The position numbers were made by a program, and so were the translations under genes. Shown here piece by piece: positions 35,503 to 43,950 of a stretch of DNA of 64,000 bases. The notes beneath the pieces are model-generated. The model saw nothing but the letters and a program-made list of their open reading frames with translations. It did not search any database and had not been told where the DNA came from. Each line of letters opens with the position of its first letter. The stretch's first letter is position 1. Source of the DNA: Lachnospiraceae bacterium. GTDB lineage: Bacteria > Bacillota > Clostridia > Lachnospirales > Lachnospiraceae. The DNA lies in the NCBI GenBank assembly GCA_015057555.1, contig SVEC01000001.1:279090-343089 (forward strand), in the 5' to 3' direction.

Positions 35503-35552
35503 ACTTGATTTTTTTAAAATTTTGACTTCCGTAATATAAAGGAGGATTTGTT

Positions 35553-35939
35553 ATGGTAGATGTGGTTTGGAAGGATAGAAAGAGAATCATTTTTGGTTTG
35601 CCTTGGACGTTTACAAAATATGGTTTATCTGAGGATAGACTGTTTATAGAGACAGGATTTCTTAATCTTAATGAGAATGAGGTTCGCCTTTATAGAATTA
35701 TGGATGTTTCCTTGACTAGAAAGCTATGGCAGAGAATGTTTGGTCTTGGAACAATTACATGTCATTCATCAGATAAGTCTATGGGCACCTTCGAGATTAA
35801 GAATATAAAGAAGCCTAGCGAGGTTAAGGAGCTTATTTCCTCATATGTAGAGGAGGAGCGTTCTAGAAAGAAGGTTTCAAGTAAGGAATTCCTGGTTGAT
35901 GACGATGGCTTTGATGATGATGGTGTAGATGAAACCTAA
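35553..35939 (+). CDS. bPH2-domain protein
   Basis: This 128-residue protein contains one bacterial PH domain (about residues 8-95), with FGLPWTFTKYGLSEDRLFIETGFL and YRIMDVSLTRKLWQRMFGLGTI typical of the bPH2 (DUF304-like) family. The last 30 residues are a charged tail. It lacks the membrane helices found in many bPH2 proteins, so it is probably cytoplasmic or membrane-associated through partners. The role is unknown. AAGGAGG precedes the ATG. It may be co-transcribed with the zinc-ribbon membrane protein 87 bases downstream. Confidence 0.8.
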   Translation: MVDVVWKDRKRIIFGLPWTFTKYGLSEDRLFIETGFLNLNENEVRLYRIMDVSLTRKLWQRMFGLGTITCHSSDKSMGTFEIKNIKKPSEVKELISSYVEEERSRKKVSSKEFLVDDDGFDDDGVDET

Positions 35940-36026
35940 TTTGAATATACATATTAGAATGAGAAGGATTATCGACATAGAAGTGTTATTATATAAGGAG
36001 AAGAACTATTTAAGAGGAGGGATATT

Positions 36027-36833
36027 ATGAAAACTTGTCATGTATGCGGATGTGAAGTAGATGATAGAGAATTAATATGTCCGGATTGTGGCGCGACTGT
36101 AGTAAAGCATAGTGGTACATTATCTATAAAAAGCGTGGAGGATACAAAGAAAAAGCTTAATCCTATGGGAATGACAGTTAGTACTGGTTCAGGATTAACA
36201 GATATTCTTAGAAATGAGTCTGAATTTGACAATGTAGATGTAGATGATGATTATTTTGGAGGATCAATACCGATTGGTCTTTCCAAGACTGTTATTGAGG
36301 ATGATGGCAAGAAGAAGAATGATACTGGCAAGGTATTAGTTAAGGTGTTTAAGATTTTATTAGTTTTAGCTGCTTTATATGGTTTATATTTCGTAGTAAC
36401 TAACTATTTCCTTAACAGAGATATTGTTGATAGCTATGATGAAGCTATTGAAATATATATTGAAGCTATCAATGATAATGATGTAGATAAGATGGTAAAG
36501 ATTATTCCATCGTATTTAAATGATCAGAGTGCTCCTGCAGAAGCGATTTTAGCTGATATGCAGAATGTAAAAATTACTAGATATGATGTCTTAGAGGTTA
36601 CAGACCTTACTGATGACGAAAAGGTGGAGTTACAGGATAAAATTAAGCTTGCAACTACTAAGACAGCAAACTTTAAGGAAGCAGTCACTGTTAGAGTTCG
36701 TTTCTATGGTACAACTATCAATCATTCTGGTCAGGAGATTCAGAAAAATGGAGAGGTAGAGCTTATATTTATTAAATTTAAGGACAACTGGTTATTAGAT
36801 ACAGAGTCATATAAGTCACCTGATATTAGATAA
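36027..36833 (+). CDS. Zinc-ribbon membrane protein
   Basis: This 268-residue protein starts with a zinc ribbon (CHVCGCEVDDRELICPDCG), continues with a Ser/Lys-rich linker and one membrane helix (about residues 108-130), and ends in an extracytoplasmic domain of about 140 residues starting DSYDEAIEIYIEAINDNDVDKMV. That domain resembles NTF2-like or DUF4878-like folds. Proteins with this layout are common in clostridia and uncharacterised. AAGAGGAGG precedes the ATG. Confidence 0.8.
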   Translation: MKTCHVCGCEVDDRELICPDCGATVVKHSGTLSIKSVEDTKKKLNPMGMTVSTGSGLTDILRNESEFDNVDVDDDYFGGSIPIGLSKTVIEDDGKKKNDTGKVLVKVFKILLVLAALYGLYFVVTNYFLNRDIVDSYDEAIEIYIEAINDNDVDKMVKIIPSYLNDQSAPAEAILADMQNVKITRYDVLEVTDLTDDEKVELQDKIKLATTKTANFKEAVTVRVRFYGTTINHSGQEIQKNGEVELIFIKFKDNWLLDTESYKSPDIR

Positions 36834-36841
36834 GATAAGGA

Positions 36842-36879
36842 AAGAGGCGATTATGCTAATCATAATCGCCTCTTATTTT
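36842..36879. terminator. Bidirectional terminator
   Basis: A 14-bp perfect stem (36842-36855 with 36861-36874) around CTAAT is followed by ATTTTT. It lies between two converging genes. Confidence 0.85.
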
Positions 36880-38132
36880 TATAGATTTTCGCCTATCTTT
36901 GTTACTCCTACATAAATTTGTGATATCTTATACCAAGTAGGGTAGTCTACTATGCCAGATTCGGGAAGGTTAAATATTTCCTGGAATTTTTCAACGGAGG
37001 AAGCTGTGTTACGACCATATATTCCGTCTACGGTAACAGTTGGTAGTGCAGGATAATTCTTTGCAATTCTATTTAATTGCTCCTGTATGGTTATAACTGG
37101 TTCACCAGAGGTTCCTATGGTTAAATTATATCCAGGGAAAGATGATGGTATACCAGATATTATTTCAGCAGAATTAATATAAATATCATCTCCATAATAG
37201 TATCTTAGAATTTGAATAGCGCTAAGTCCATCATCGCCTAATGCTTTAGAACCCCATTGTGTCATCCAGTTGGGACAGCTTACTCGTTTTCCGTCACAAT
37301 ACTGTGTTAATATAGGTTGTTTAACATTTGGTCTAGATAAGAAGTTACCATATAATTCATCCGCAATTTGAGAGATTTTTGTGTATATAGTTTTATTGTA
37401 GGTCCATTTGTGATCGAAAGCGGTAGATGAGGTAATAGTAAAGTTATAGCCTTTGTTTCGGTACCACTCGGTGTATACACGATTGAGAGTAAAGGACATG
37501 ATGGCTAATATATTTGCTCTTATGGTTTCATCTGGCCATGTGGTGTATATTTCACAGCTTGCCACATTTTTGATGTAATCTAAGTATGGGACATAATAAT
37601 TATTGGCAGAGGTATCTGAAGGAACTCCATCATGAACTACTATGGTTTCAGGGACAACTACCCTGCTTAGTACTATTTCTCCGGAAGCATTGGTGGGTTT
37701 GATTTCAGGCTCTGCAATTTTGGGTGGATAAAATTCCCATAAAGTATGTCCTGGTATAACAATTGGATTATAAATTGGTGAAGGCTGTGATGGAACAAGA
37801 ATTACTTGCTGTATGGCGTTTTCACCAGGAAATATTTGAATGTTGGTTATTATTTCATCGTCATAATCTGGAGCGGAAATTTTGATGTTATACTCTGAAT
37901 AGGGTTGGTTTTCAGAAGGTTCCAGACTATATTTTAGAGGTGGGGCTTCTAGAATAATAGAAGGAGTGTTGCCGCTTGAATCAGTGGATAGCTCTTCTAG
38001 TATGATGTCAGGCTCTCCAGAATTTGCAACTTGAATCTTAGCGTTATTTACAGGGGAAAAGCCAGATGCTGAGGTGACTGATATTTTAAGTGAGCCAGAA
38101 TTTATTTCCTGACTTGTGTTATTGTTGTCCAT
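36879..38132 (-). CDS. sleC: SleC-like spore cortex-lytic enzyme
   Basis: This 417-residue protein has the layout of clostridial SleC, the germination enzyme that degrades spore cortex. An N-terminal beta-rich pro-region covers about residues 10-120. A SpoIID/LytB-like domain follows (about residues 185-325, with NILAIMSFTLNRVYTEWYR and TQYCDGKRVSCPNWMTQWGS). A C-terminal peptidoglycan-binding domain (VDGIYGRNTASSVEKFQEIF) ends it. It has no signal peptide, which fits mother-cell synthesis. The protease CspBAC that activates SleC in other species is not in the window. Confidence 0.85.
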   Translation of the reverse strand: MDNNNTSQEINSGSLKISVTSASGFSPVNNAKIQVANSGEPDIILEELSTDSSGNTPSIILEAPPLKYSLEPSENQPYSEYNIKISAPDYDDEIITNIQIFPGENAIQQVILVPSQPSPIYNPIVIPGHTLWEFYPPKIAEPEIKPTNASGEIVLSRVVVPETIVVHDGVPSDTSANNYYVPYLDYIKNVASCEIYTTWPDETIRANILAIMSFTLNRVYTEWYRNKGYNFTITSSTAFDHKWTYNKTIYTKISQIADELYGNFLSRPNVKQPILTQYCDGKRVSCPNWMTQWGSKALGDDGLSAIQILRYYYGDDIYINSAEIISGIPSSFPGYNLTIGTSGEPVITIQEQLNRIAKNYPALPTVTVDGIYGRNTASSVEKFQEIFNLPESGIVDYPTWYKISQIYVGVTKIGENL

Positions 38133-38226
38133 AATAAATCCTTTAAATTGCTTTGCTTAATTATATTTTAGTAATATAAAAAAAATGAATAAGAAAAACA
38201 TTATTTAGAATGTAAAGAAAAAACAC

Positions 38227-38255
38227 TTGACACAAAAGTAACTCTATTGTATTAT
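38227..38255 (+). promoter_or_regulatory. Sigma-A-type promoter of the ylxM-ffh operon
   Basis: A perfect TTGACA (38227-38232) and TATTAT (38250-38255) are 17 bases apart, about 50 bases before ylxM. Confidence 0.8.
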
Positions 38256-38303
38256 ACTTAAGATGTGTAAAGGGAAATAGCTTTACGTATAGGTGGTGTT
38301 ATT

Positions 38304-38660
38304 ATGGAGAAGATAGTAAGACAGTCCTTGCTGTATGATTTTTACGGTGAGTTACTGACAGACCATCAGAAAACGATATACGAAGAAGTGGTTATGAATG
38401 ATATGTCTTATTCGGAGATAGGTAGGATTTATGGTATCTCTAGACAGGGCGTATACGATATGATTAAGCGCTGTGATAAAATATTAGAGGATTATGAGAC
38501 AAAGCTAAAGCTTGTTGAGAAGTTTGTTAATGCCAGAGAAAAGCTGGCCATAGTTAAGTCTAATATAAATAAGCTTAAGAATGATAATAAGGACACTTCA
38601 TTGGATGCATTAATTCAGGATATTGATATAGAAACAACAAAATTATTAGAAGATTTTTAG
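38304..38660 (+). CDS. ylxM: YlxM family DNA-binding protein
   Basis: This 118-residue protein has a sigma-70 region 4-like helix-turn-helix (YSEIGRIYGISRQGVYDMIKR) and a C-terminal helix pair. YlxM is almost always encoded directly before ffh. In streptococci it has been linked to the SRP pathway and binds SRP components. The gene ends 27 bases before ffh. The start has TAGGTGGTG upstream. Confidence 0.92.
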   Translation: MEKIVRQSLLYDFYGELLTDHQKTIYEEVVMNDMSYSEIGRIYGISRQGVYDMIKRCDKILEDYETKLKLVEKFVNAREKLAIVKSNINKLKNDNKDTSLDALIQDIDIETTKLLEDF

Positions 38661-38687
38661 ATATAAAAGTTTTAATGGGGGAAATAC

Positions 38688-40034
38688 ATGGCTTTTGATA
38701 GTTTAACAGACAAATTGCAAAATGTATTCAAAAAGCTTAGAAGCAAGGGTATGCTTACCGAGGCCGATGTTAAGGAGGCTATGAAGGAGGTAAAGCGTGC
38801 ACTTCTAGAGGCGGATGTAAACTTTAAGGTTGTTAAGCAGTTTATTAATTCCGTAAGCGAGAGAGCTGTTGGCGAGGAGGTTCTTAAGGGACTGAATCCA
38901 GGACAGATGGTTATAAAGATTGTTAAGGAAGAGATGGATAAGCTTATGGGTTCCGAAACCACAGAGCTTAAGCTACTTCCTTCCAATGAAGTCACAGTTA
39001 TTATGATGTGTGGTCTTCAGGGTGCAGGTAAGACAACTACTGTTGCAAAGCTTGCAGGCAAGTTCAAGAATAAGGGAAAGAAGCCCCTTCTTGTTGCCTG
39101 TGATATTTATAGACCTGCAGCCATTAAGCAGCTAGAGATTAACGGTGAGAAGGTTGGCGTGCCTGTATTTACTATGGGAGACGGACATAAGCCGGTTAAT
39201 ATAGCTAAGGCAGCCATAGAGCATGCCTCTAAGAATGGAATTAATCTTGTATTTATAGATACAGCTGGACGTCTTCATGTAGATGAGGATATGATGGCAG
39301 AGCTTGCAGAGATTAAGGAAAATGTAGCGGTAACCTATACATTGCTTACAGTTGATGCCATGACAGGTCAGGATGCTGTAAATGTTGCTACTACGTTTAA
39401 TGAAAAGATTGGTATCGATGGTGTTGTACTTACTAAGCTTGATGGTGACACAAGAGGTGGTGCTGCACTTTCTATAAAAGCAGTAACAGGCAAGCCTATA
39501 CTTTATGCAGGTATGGGAGAAAAGCTTGAGGATCTTGAACAGTTTCATCCATCACGTATGGCAAGTAGAATTCTTGGTATGGGTGATGTGGAAAGTCTTA
39601 TCGAGAAGGCTCAGAATGCCATCGATGAGGAGAAGGCTAAGGAGATGGAGCAGAAGATGCGTAAGGCATCCTTTGACTTTAATGATTTCCTAGAGCAGAT
39701 GGAACAGATGGAGAAGATGGGTGGTATAGGAGATATGCTTAGTATGCTGCCTGGCTTTAGTTCTAACAAACAGCTTAAGAATATAGATATAGACGATAGT
39801 GCTATGAAGATGCCGAAGGCAATCATTCAGTCTATGACTATGAAGGAGAGAAGTAATCCTGATATTATTAATCCTAGTCGTAAGAAGAGAATTGCTGACG
39901 GTGCAGGAGTTCAGATAGCAGATGTTAACAGACTTCTTAAGCAGTTCGAACAATCCAAGAAGATGATGAAACAGATGTCAGGAATGTTCGGTGGTAAGAA
40001 GCGAGGGGGCTTTAAGCTTCCATTTGGATTTTGA
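38688..40034 (+). CDS. ffh: Signal recognition particle protein Ffh
   Basis: This 448-residue GTPase with SRP RNA delivers membrane proteins to FtsY. The N domain covers about residues 1-90. The G domain has GLQGAGKTT (G1), DIYRPAA, DTAGR and TKLDGD motifs. The Met-rich M domain follows, with QMEKMGGIGDMLSMLPG and the SRP RNA-binding stretch ERSNPDIINPSRKKRIADGAG. Length is typical. The SRP RNA gene is not seen in the window. Confidence 0.98.
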   Translation: MAFDSLTDKLQNVFKKLRSKGMLTEADVKEAMKEVKRALLEADVNFKVVKQFINSVSERAVGEEVLKGLNPGQMVIKIVKEEMDKLMGSETTELKLLPSNEVTVIMMCGLQGAGKTTTVAKLAGKFKNKGKKPLLVACDIYRPAAIKQLEINGEKVGVPVFTMGDGHKPVNIAKAAIEHASKNGINLVFIDTAGRLHVDEDMMAELAEIKENVAVTYTLLTVDAMTGQDAVNVATTFNEKIGIDGVVLTKLDGDTRGGAALSIKAVTGKPILYAGMGEKLEDLEQFHPSRMASRILGMGDVESLIEKAQNAIDEEKAKEMEQKMRKASFDFNDFLEQMEQMEKMGGIGDMLSMLPGFSSNKQLKNIDIDDSAMKMPKAIIQSMTMKERSNPDIINPSRKKRIADGAGVQIADVNRLLKQFEQSKKMMKQMSGMFGGKKRGGFKLPFGF

Positions 40035-40084
40035 TAATAGGTTTACTATTATATAGACAAGAATTTTAAGGAGGTGAAAATGAC

Positions 40085-40330
40085 ATGGCAGTTAAGATCA
40101 GATTAAGAAGAATGGGATATAAGAAGCATCCTTTTTATAGAGTAATCGTTGCTGACTCTAGATCACCTAGAGATGGTAGATTCATCGATGAGATAGGTAC
40201 TTACGACCCAAATCAGGAGCCAGCTGCAGTTAAGATTGATGCAGAGGCAGCTAAGAAGTGGCTTGCAAATGGTGCTCAGCCAACTGACACAGTTGCTAAG
40301 TTATTTAAGCAGGCAGGTATCGAGAAGTAA
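40085..40330 (+). CDS. rpsP: 30S ribosomal protein S16
   Basis: This 81-residue protein has full S16 length. The opening [33 protein letters not shown] (shown here as family signature; only its start is diagnostic) and the phrase GTYDPNQEP identify it. S16 is an early assembly protein of the 30S body. AAGGAGGTG precedes the ATG. It is followed 19 bases later by khpA in the conserved rpsP-khpA-rimM-trmD order. Confidence 0.98.
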   Translation: MAVKIRLRRMGYKKHPFYRVIVADSRSPRDGRFIDEIGTYDPNQEPAAVKIDAEAAKKWLANGAQPTDTVAKLFKQAGIEK

Positions 40331-40349
40331 GACTAGGGAGGTGCTGGTA

Positions 40350-40577
40350 ATGAAAGAATTAGTGGAAATTATTGCAAAATCCCTCGTTGATTGCCCTGAT
40401 GAAGTTGTTGTAAATGAGACAATCGAGGAAGATACTATTACAATTGAACTTAAGGTTGCACCAGATGATATGGGTAAGGTAATCGGCAAGCAGGGTCGTA
40501 TAGCTAAGTCCATTCGTACTGTTGTTAAAGCAGCAGCGTCAAAGGGTGACAAAAAGGTTATTGTAGACATTAAATAA
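40350..40577 (+). CDS. khpA: KH-domain RNA-binding protein KhpA
   Basis: This 75-residue single KH-domain protein contains the GKQG loop in MGKVIGKQGRIAKSIRTVV. In Firmicutes KhpA forms a complex with KhpB/Jag, binds many RNAs and affects cell elongation. I chose ATG 40350 because GGGAGGTG at 40336-40343 precedes it. The longer frame runs back through rpsP. A hairpin separates it from rimM. Confidence 0.95.
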   Translation: MKELVEIIAKSLVDCPDEVVVNETIEEDTITIELKVAPDDMGKVIGKQGRIAKSIRTVVKAAASKGDKKVIVDIK

Positions 40578-40583
40578 TTCTAG

Positions 40584-40614
40584 AATTCCCCGGTGTATAA
40601 TCGGGGAATTTGTT
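40584..40614 (+). terminator. Hairpin between khpA and rimM
   Basis: AATTCCCCG (40584-40592) pairs with 40602-40610 around nine bases and is followed by TGTTTT. It is probably a partial terminator within the operon that lowers expression of the modification genes relative to rpsP. Confidence 0.6.
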
Positions 40615-40638
40615 TTATTTAAATAAAAGGAGATATTG

Positions 40639-41145
40639 ATGGAAGATTTTTTCAGAATTGGAGTTATTACATCTACACATGGTTTAAAGGGAGAGGTAAA
40701 GGTATTTCCAACCACAGATGATGTAAATAGATTTAAGAAGCTTAAGAAGTGTATACTTAGAACACCTAAGGGTGATATTGAGGTAGAGAAAAGAAGCTGT
40801 AAATTCTTTAAAAATATGGTTATTTTGGCATTTAAGGAATTTAACGATATTAATGAAATTGAAAAATATAAGAATTGTGAATTGTTTGTAAGTAGAGAGG
40901 ATGCTATGCCTCTTGATGAGGATGAATTTTACATTGCTGATGTTATAGGAATGGATGTATATGAGGATGATACAAAGCTTGGAGTTCTAGAAGATGTTAT
41001 GCAGACAGGAGCTAATGATGTATTTGTTGTTAGGCTTTTAGATGGAAAGGAACTTCTACTTCCAGTTATAAAGCAATGTGTATTAGATATGGACTATGAT
41101 GTGCGTAGAGTTTATGTAAAGCTTATGAAGGGAATGCTTGATTAA
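40639..41145 (+). CDS. rimM: Ribosome maturation factor RimM
   Basis: This 168-residue protein assists late 30S assembly and binds S19. The N-terminal domain begins [20 protein letters not shown], and the C-terminal PRC-barrel has [15 protein letters not shown] and the ending [13 protein letters not shown] chose ATG 40639 over the adjacent TTG 40636 because AAGGAG at 40627-40632 has better spacing to it. The stop overlaps the trmD start as TAATG. Confidence 0.95.
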   Translation: MEDFFRIGVITSTHGLKGEVKVFPTTDDVNRFKKLKKCILRTPKGDIEVEKRSCKFFKNMVILAFKEFNDINEIEKYKNCELFVSREDAMPLDEDEFYIADVIGMDVYEDDTKLGVLEDVMQTGANDVFVVRLLDGKELLLPVIKQCVLDMDYDVRRVYVKLMKGMLD

Positions 41146-41909
41146 TGAGATTTCATATAATGACACTTTTTCCGGATATGGTAATGAATGGTTTAGGCGA
41201 AAGCATAACCGGTAGAGCAATTGAAAAGGGATTGTTTTCAGTGAATGCTGTCAATATGAGAGACTTTGCTAATAACAAATATAATCATGTTGATGATTAT
41301 ACATATGGTGGTGGAGCAGGTATGCTTATACAACCTGGTCCGGTGTATGACACCTATGAGTATATTAGAACAGGTCTTGTAAAGGAAGGTAAGATATCAT
41401 CAGAAAAAAAACTTAGAGTAGTGTATATGACTCCTACAGGAACTCCTTTTAATCAGTCTATGGCAGAGAATTTTTCTAAGGAAGAGGACCTGGTTATTCT
41501 ATGTGGACACTACGAGGGCATAGATGAGAGAGTATTAGAGGAGATAGTGACTGATAATGTTTCTATTGGCGATTTTGTCCTTACTGGAGGAGAACTTCCT
41601 GCTATGATGATTGTAGATGCAGTTTCAAGACTTATTCCAGGTGTGCTTGGCTGCGATGAAAGTGCGGTATTTGAGTCATTTTATGATGGGTTATTAGAAT
41701 ACCCTCAGTACACAAGACCGCCGATTTTTATGGATAAGGAGGTTCCTGAGGTGTTGCTTTCTGGTCATCATCAGAACATTGAATACTGGAGATTAGAGCA
41801 GTCCCTAAAGAGAACAAAGGAAAGACGACCGGATTTATATGAAAAATATTTAGAGGTCAACAAAGAAAAGCTGGAAAAGCTTGTAAAAAAAGGAAAAATC
41901 AAGCTGTAA
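41145..41909 (+). CDS. trmD: tRNA (guanine37-N1)-methyltransferase
   Basis: This 254-residue SPOUT enzyme makes m1G37 in tRNAs with G36, preventing frameshifts. The N-terminus [12 protein letters not shown], the trefoil-knot segment [16 protein letters not shown] and [12 protein letters not shown] identify it. The C-terminal helical domain has RPDLYEKY. It shares the base A of the TAATG overlap with rimM, so translation is coupled. The rplS gene that often follows is absent here. Confidence 0.97.
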   Translation: MRFHIMTLFPDMVMNGLGESITGRAIEKGLFSVNAVNMRDFANNKYNHVDDYTYGGGAGMLIQPGPVYDTYEYIRTGLVKEGKISSEKKLRVVYMTPTGTPFNQSMAENFSKEEDLVILCGHYEGIDERVLEEIVTDNVSIGDFVLTGGELPAMMIVDAVSRLIPGVLGCDESAVFESFYDGLLEYPQYTRPPIFMDKEVPEVLLSGHHQNIEYWRLEQSLKRTKERRPDLYEKYLEVNKEKLEKLVKKGKIKL

Positions 41910-41917
41910 GGTTAAAC

Positions 41918-41946
41918 TTGTCTATTACTACAAGTTGTAGTATAAT
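41918..41946 (+). promoter_or_regulatory. Promoter with an internal operator-like dyad
   Basis: TTGTCT (41918-41923) and a perfect TATAAT (41941-41946) are 17 bases apart. Between them lies the dyad TACTACAA-G-TTGTAGTA (41926-41942), placed where a repressor would block RNA polymerase. It drives the lipoprotein gene at 41981. Confidence 0.7.
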
Positions 41947-41980
41947 GAGTTCATTAAATTTTACTCTCAAGGAGATTACT

Positions 41981-42553
41981 ATGAAGAAGAAAATTTGTAT
42001 ATTATTAACAGGTATGATGATAGCATGCTCACTTATGGCATGTGGAAAAGATAAGAATGGGAACACTAAGGTAGATGATGCTAATATAGTTCAGGAGGAT
42101 TTAGTAGAATTTATTAATGATGAGCTTCCAGGCATATCAGCTGATAAGGATAGTGCTTTAAGTGTTTATAATTCTTATTTTACAGGTGCAGACATTGACA
42201 ATGCAGCTTTAGTGGCTGATTTAAAGAATAATGCCATACCAAGTATGGAAACATATATTAGCAATTTAAATGCTATTGAGGTTGAAACAACCGAAGTTCA
42301 GGAGATAAAGCAACTTTATCTTATGGGAATTCAGAAGCAGTACGAGGCTATGAAGATGGTTGTAAATGCTATAGAAAGTGAGATGCCGGATTATTTAGTT
42401 CAGGCGGAGGCTCTTATTGTAGAGGCACAGCTATATATGAAGGATTACGAGGCTAAGGTTGTAGAGATAGCATCTAACAATCAGATAACTATTAATAGCG
42501 AAACAATTTCCTCTGGTGCAGTGGAGGAAGCTACTACCGAAGAGGCACAGTAG
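41981..42553 (+). CDS. Unidentified lipoprotein
   Basis: This 190-residue protein has a type II signal peptide ending in the lipobox SLMAC, with Cys21 as the lipidation site. The mature part is helical and acidic (LSVYNSYFTGADIDNAALVADL; tail VEEATTEEAQ) and matches no family I know. I chose ATG 41981 because AAGGAG at 41969-41974 precedes it. It has its own promoter-operator and a strong terminator, so it is monocistronic and probably regulated. Confidence 0.82.
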   Translation: MKKKICILLTGMMIACSLMACGKDKNGNTKVDDANIVQEDLVEFINDELPGISADKDSALSVYNSYFTGADIDNAALVADLKNNAIPSMETYISNLNAIEVETTEVQEIKQLYLMGIQKQYEAMKMVVNAIESEMPDYLVQAEALIVEAQLYMKDYEAKVVEIASNNQITINSETISSGAVEEATTEEAQ

Positions 42554-42560
42554 AAATTAT

Positions 42561-42594
42561 AAGCGACAACGGTTTAGTGGTTGTCGCTTTTTTG
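42561..42594 (+). terminator. Rho-independent terminator after the lipoprotein gene
   Basis: AAGCGACAAC (42561-42570) pairs with 42580-42589 and is followed by TTTTT. Stem and tract are strong. Confidence 0.88.
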
Positions 42595-42626
42595 TTATAT
42601 TAGTAATCACTAGGAAGGAGAAGGTT

Positions 42627-43175
42627 ATGGATAAGCAGATAATAGATGGTTACTTCTTTGCAAGTAGTAGAGATGTAAAGATGGCAATAAAAGAAAAAGA
42701 TGCCATTGAAAAGATAAAGGATAGTATAAATATTCAAAATACTGAAAGTGTATATGATACCTATAATAAGCTGGTTACTAAAAACTATTTTGTTACTCCT
42801 GTTGGTATGTCATTTCTTCACGATATGAGAGATTATCTAAAGCAGTTTTATGGAGAAGAGGAACTAAAACCAATAGCTGTAGCAGATAGAAGAACTAAGG
42901 TAGAAGATGATGTTAAGCTGGAGTTAAATTACAAGCAATTAGAAAAATTAAAGCAGGAAAACTCTAGATTAAATCGTATAAAGCAGAGGCTGGTTATAAT
43001 GGTAATTTCTATGATTATAATTATTGTAGGCATGTTGTTTATTGTAGTTACCAATGAAAATTTGGGATATTTTAATGCAGAAGAAAAGGTGTTGAATAAA
43101 TATGCCTCATGGCAGGAAAGATTAGAAAATTGGGAAGAAGAGCTTATTCGAAGAGAGGAAGCTCTATCTAAATAA
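42627..43175 (+). CDS. Unidentified membrane protein with coiled-coil
   Basis: This 182-residue protein has an N-terminal helical region (about residues 1-90), a coiled-coil (KQLEKLKQENSRLNRIKQR), one membrane helix (about residues 125-147) and a charged C-terminal tail ending WEEELIRREEALSK. No family is recognised. I chose ATG 42627 because GAAGGAGAAGG precedes it. The longer frame runs back into the lipoprotein gene and its terminator. It lies before the two-component genes, but an 84-base gap with its own -10 element separates them. Confidence 0.78.
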   Translation: MDKQIIDGYFFASSRDVKMAIKEKDAIEKIKDSINIQNTESVYDTYNKLVTKNYFVTPVGMSFLHDMRDYLKQFYGEEELKPIAVADRRTKVEDDVKLELNYKQLEKLKQENSRLNRIKQRLVIMVISMIIIIVGMLFIVVTNENLGYFNAEEKVLNKYASWQERLENWEEELIRREEALSK

Positions 43176-43219
43176 CCAATTTATTCCGTGGTTTTCACAA
43201 TTTGTACATAAACCTGGGG

Positions 43220-43225
43220 TATAAT
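43220..43225 (+). promoter_or_regulatory. Candidate -10 element of the two-component operon
   Basis: A perfect TATAAT lies 35 bases before the response-regulator start. No -35 box stands at normal spacing; the nearest TTGTAC is only 12 bases away, so an activator may be needed. Confidence 0.4.
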
Positions 43226-43259
43226 TTATCTATAATTTGGCTTTGGGAGGTTTTTCTAT

Positions 43260-43934
43260 ATGGATAACTTAAAAATATTAGTAGTAGATGATGAAAGTAG
43301 AATGAGAAAGCTAGTTAGAGACTTTCTTGTAAAAAATGGATACTTAGTTGTGGAGGCTTCTAATGGGGAAGAAGCGGTAGATATATTTATGACAAATAAA
43401 GATATAGCACTTATTATCATGGATGTTATGATGCCTAAGCTTGATGGATATCAGGCATCGGAGGAAATAAGAAAAATGTCAGACGTTCCTATAATTATGC
43501 TTACTGCAAAAAGCAATGAGATAGATGAGCTTAAGGGTTTCGAAATAGGAGTAGATGAATATATTACTAAGCCGTTTAGCCCAAAGATATTGGTTGCTAG
43601 AGTCGGAGCTGTTCTTAAGAGGAGTATTACCACTGAGGACGAACAGAAGATATCAGTAGGTGGAATAAAGATGGATATAGCAGCTCATCAGGTGTTTGTT
43701 GATGATGAGTTGATTGATTTAAGCTATAAGGAGTTTGAACTGCTTAACTATTTTCTTATTAACCAGGGGGTAGCATTGTCTAGAGAAAAAATACTTAATA
43801 ATGTATGGAACTATGATTATTTTGGAGATGCAAGAACCATTGATACTCATGTTAAAAAGCTTAGAAGTAAGCTTGGAAACAAAGGTGAGTATATTAAAAC
43901 TATTTGGGGAATGGGTTATAAATTTGAGGTTTAA
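43260..43934 (+). CDS. OmpR-family response regulator
   Basis: This 224-residue regulator has a receiver with the acidic pair Asp10-Asp11, phospho-acceptor Asp55 (LIIMDVMMP), Thr in IIMLTAK and Lys in YITKPFSP. The winged-helix output domain (SYKEFELLNYFLINQGVALSREK, trimmed; ending TIWGMGYKFEV) should bind direct repeats. The start has TGGGAGG upstream. The partner kinase follows 16 bases later. Confidence 0.93.
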   Translation: MDNLKILVVDDESRMRKLVRDFLVKNGYLVVEASNGEEAVDIFMTNKDIALIIMDVMMPKLDGYQASEEIRKMSDVPIIMLTAKSNEIDELKGFEIGVDEYITKPFSPKILVARVGAVLKRSITTEDEQKISVGGIKMDIAAHQVFVDDELIDLSYKEFELLNYFLINQGVALSREKILNNVWNYDYFGDARTIDTHVKKLRSKLGNKGEYIKTIWGMGYKFEV

Positions 43935-43950
43935 TGTGGGTGTTTAATAT

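Noticed and set aside
39132..39548. 138-codon minus-strand frame inside ffh
   Set aside because: It lies opposite highly conserved Ffh GTPase motifs and has no recognisable domain.
41918..41980. Upstream in-frame start for the lipoprotein at 41918
   Set aside because: It would use the -35 box of the promoter as coding sequence and place the lipobox too far from the N-terminus.
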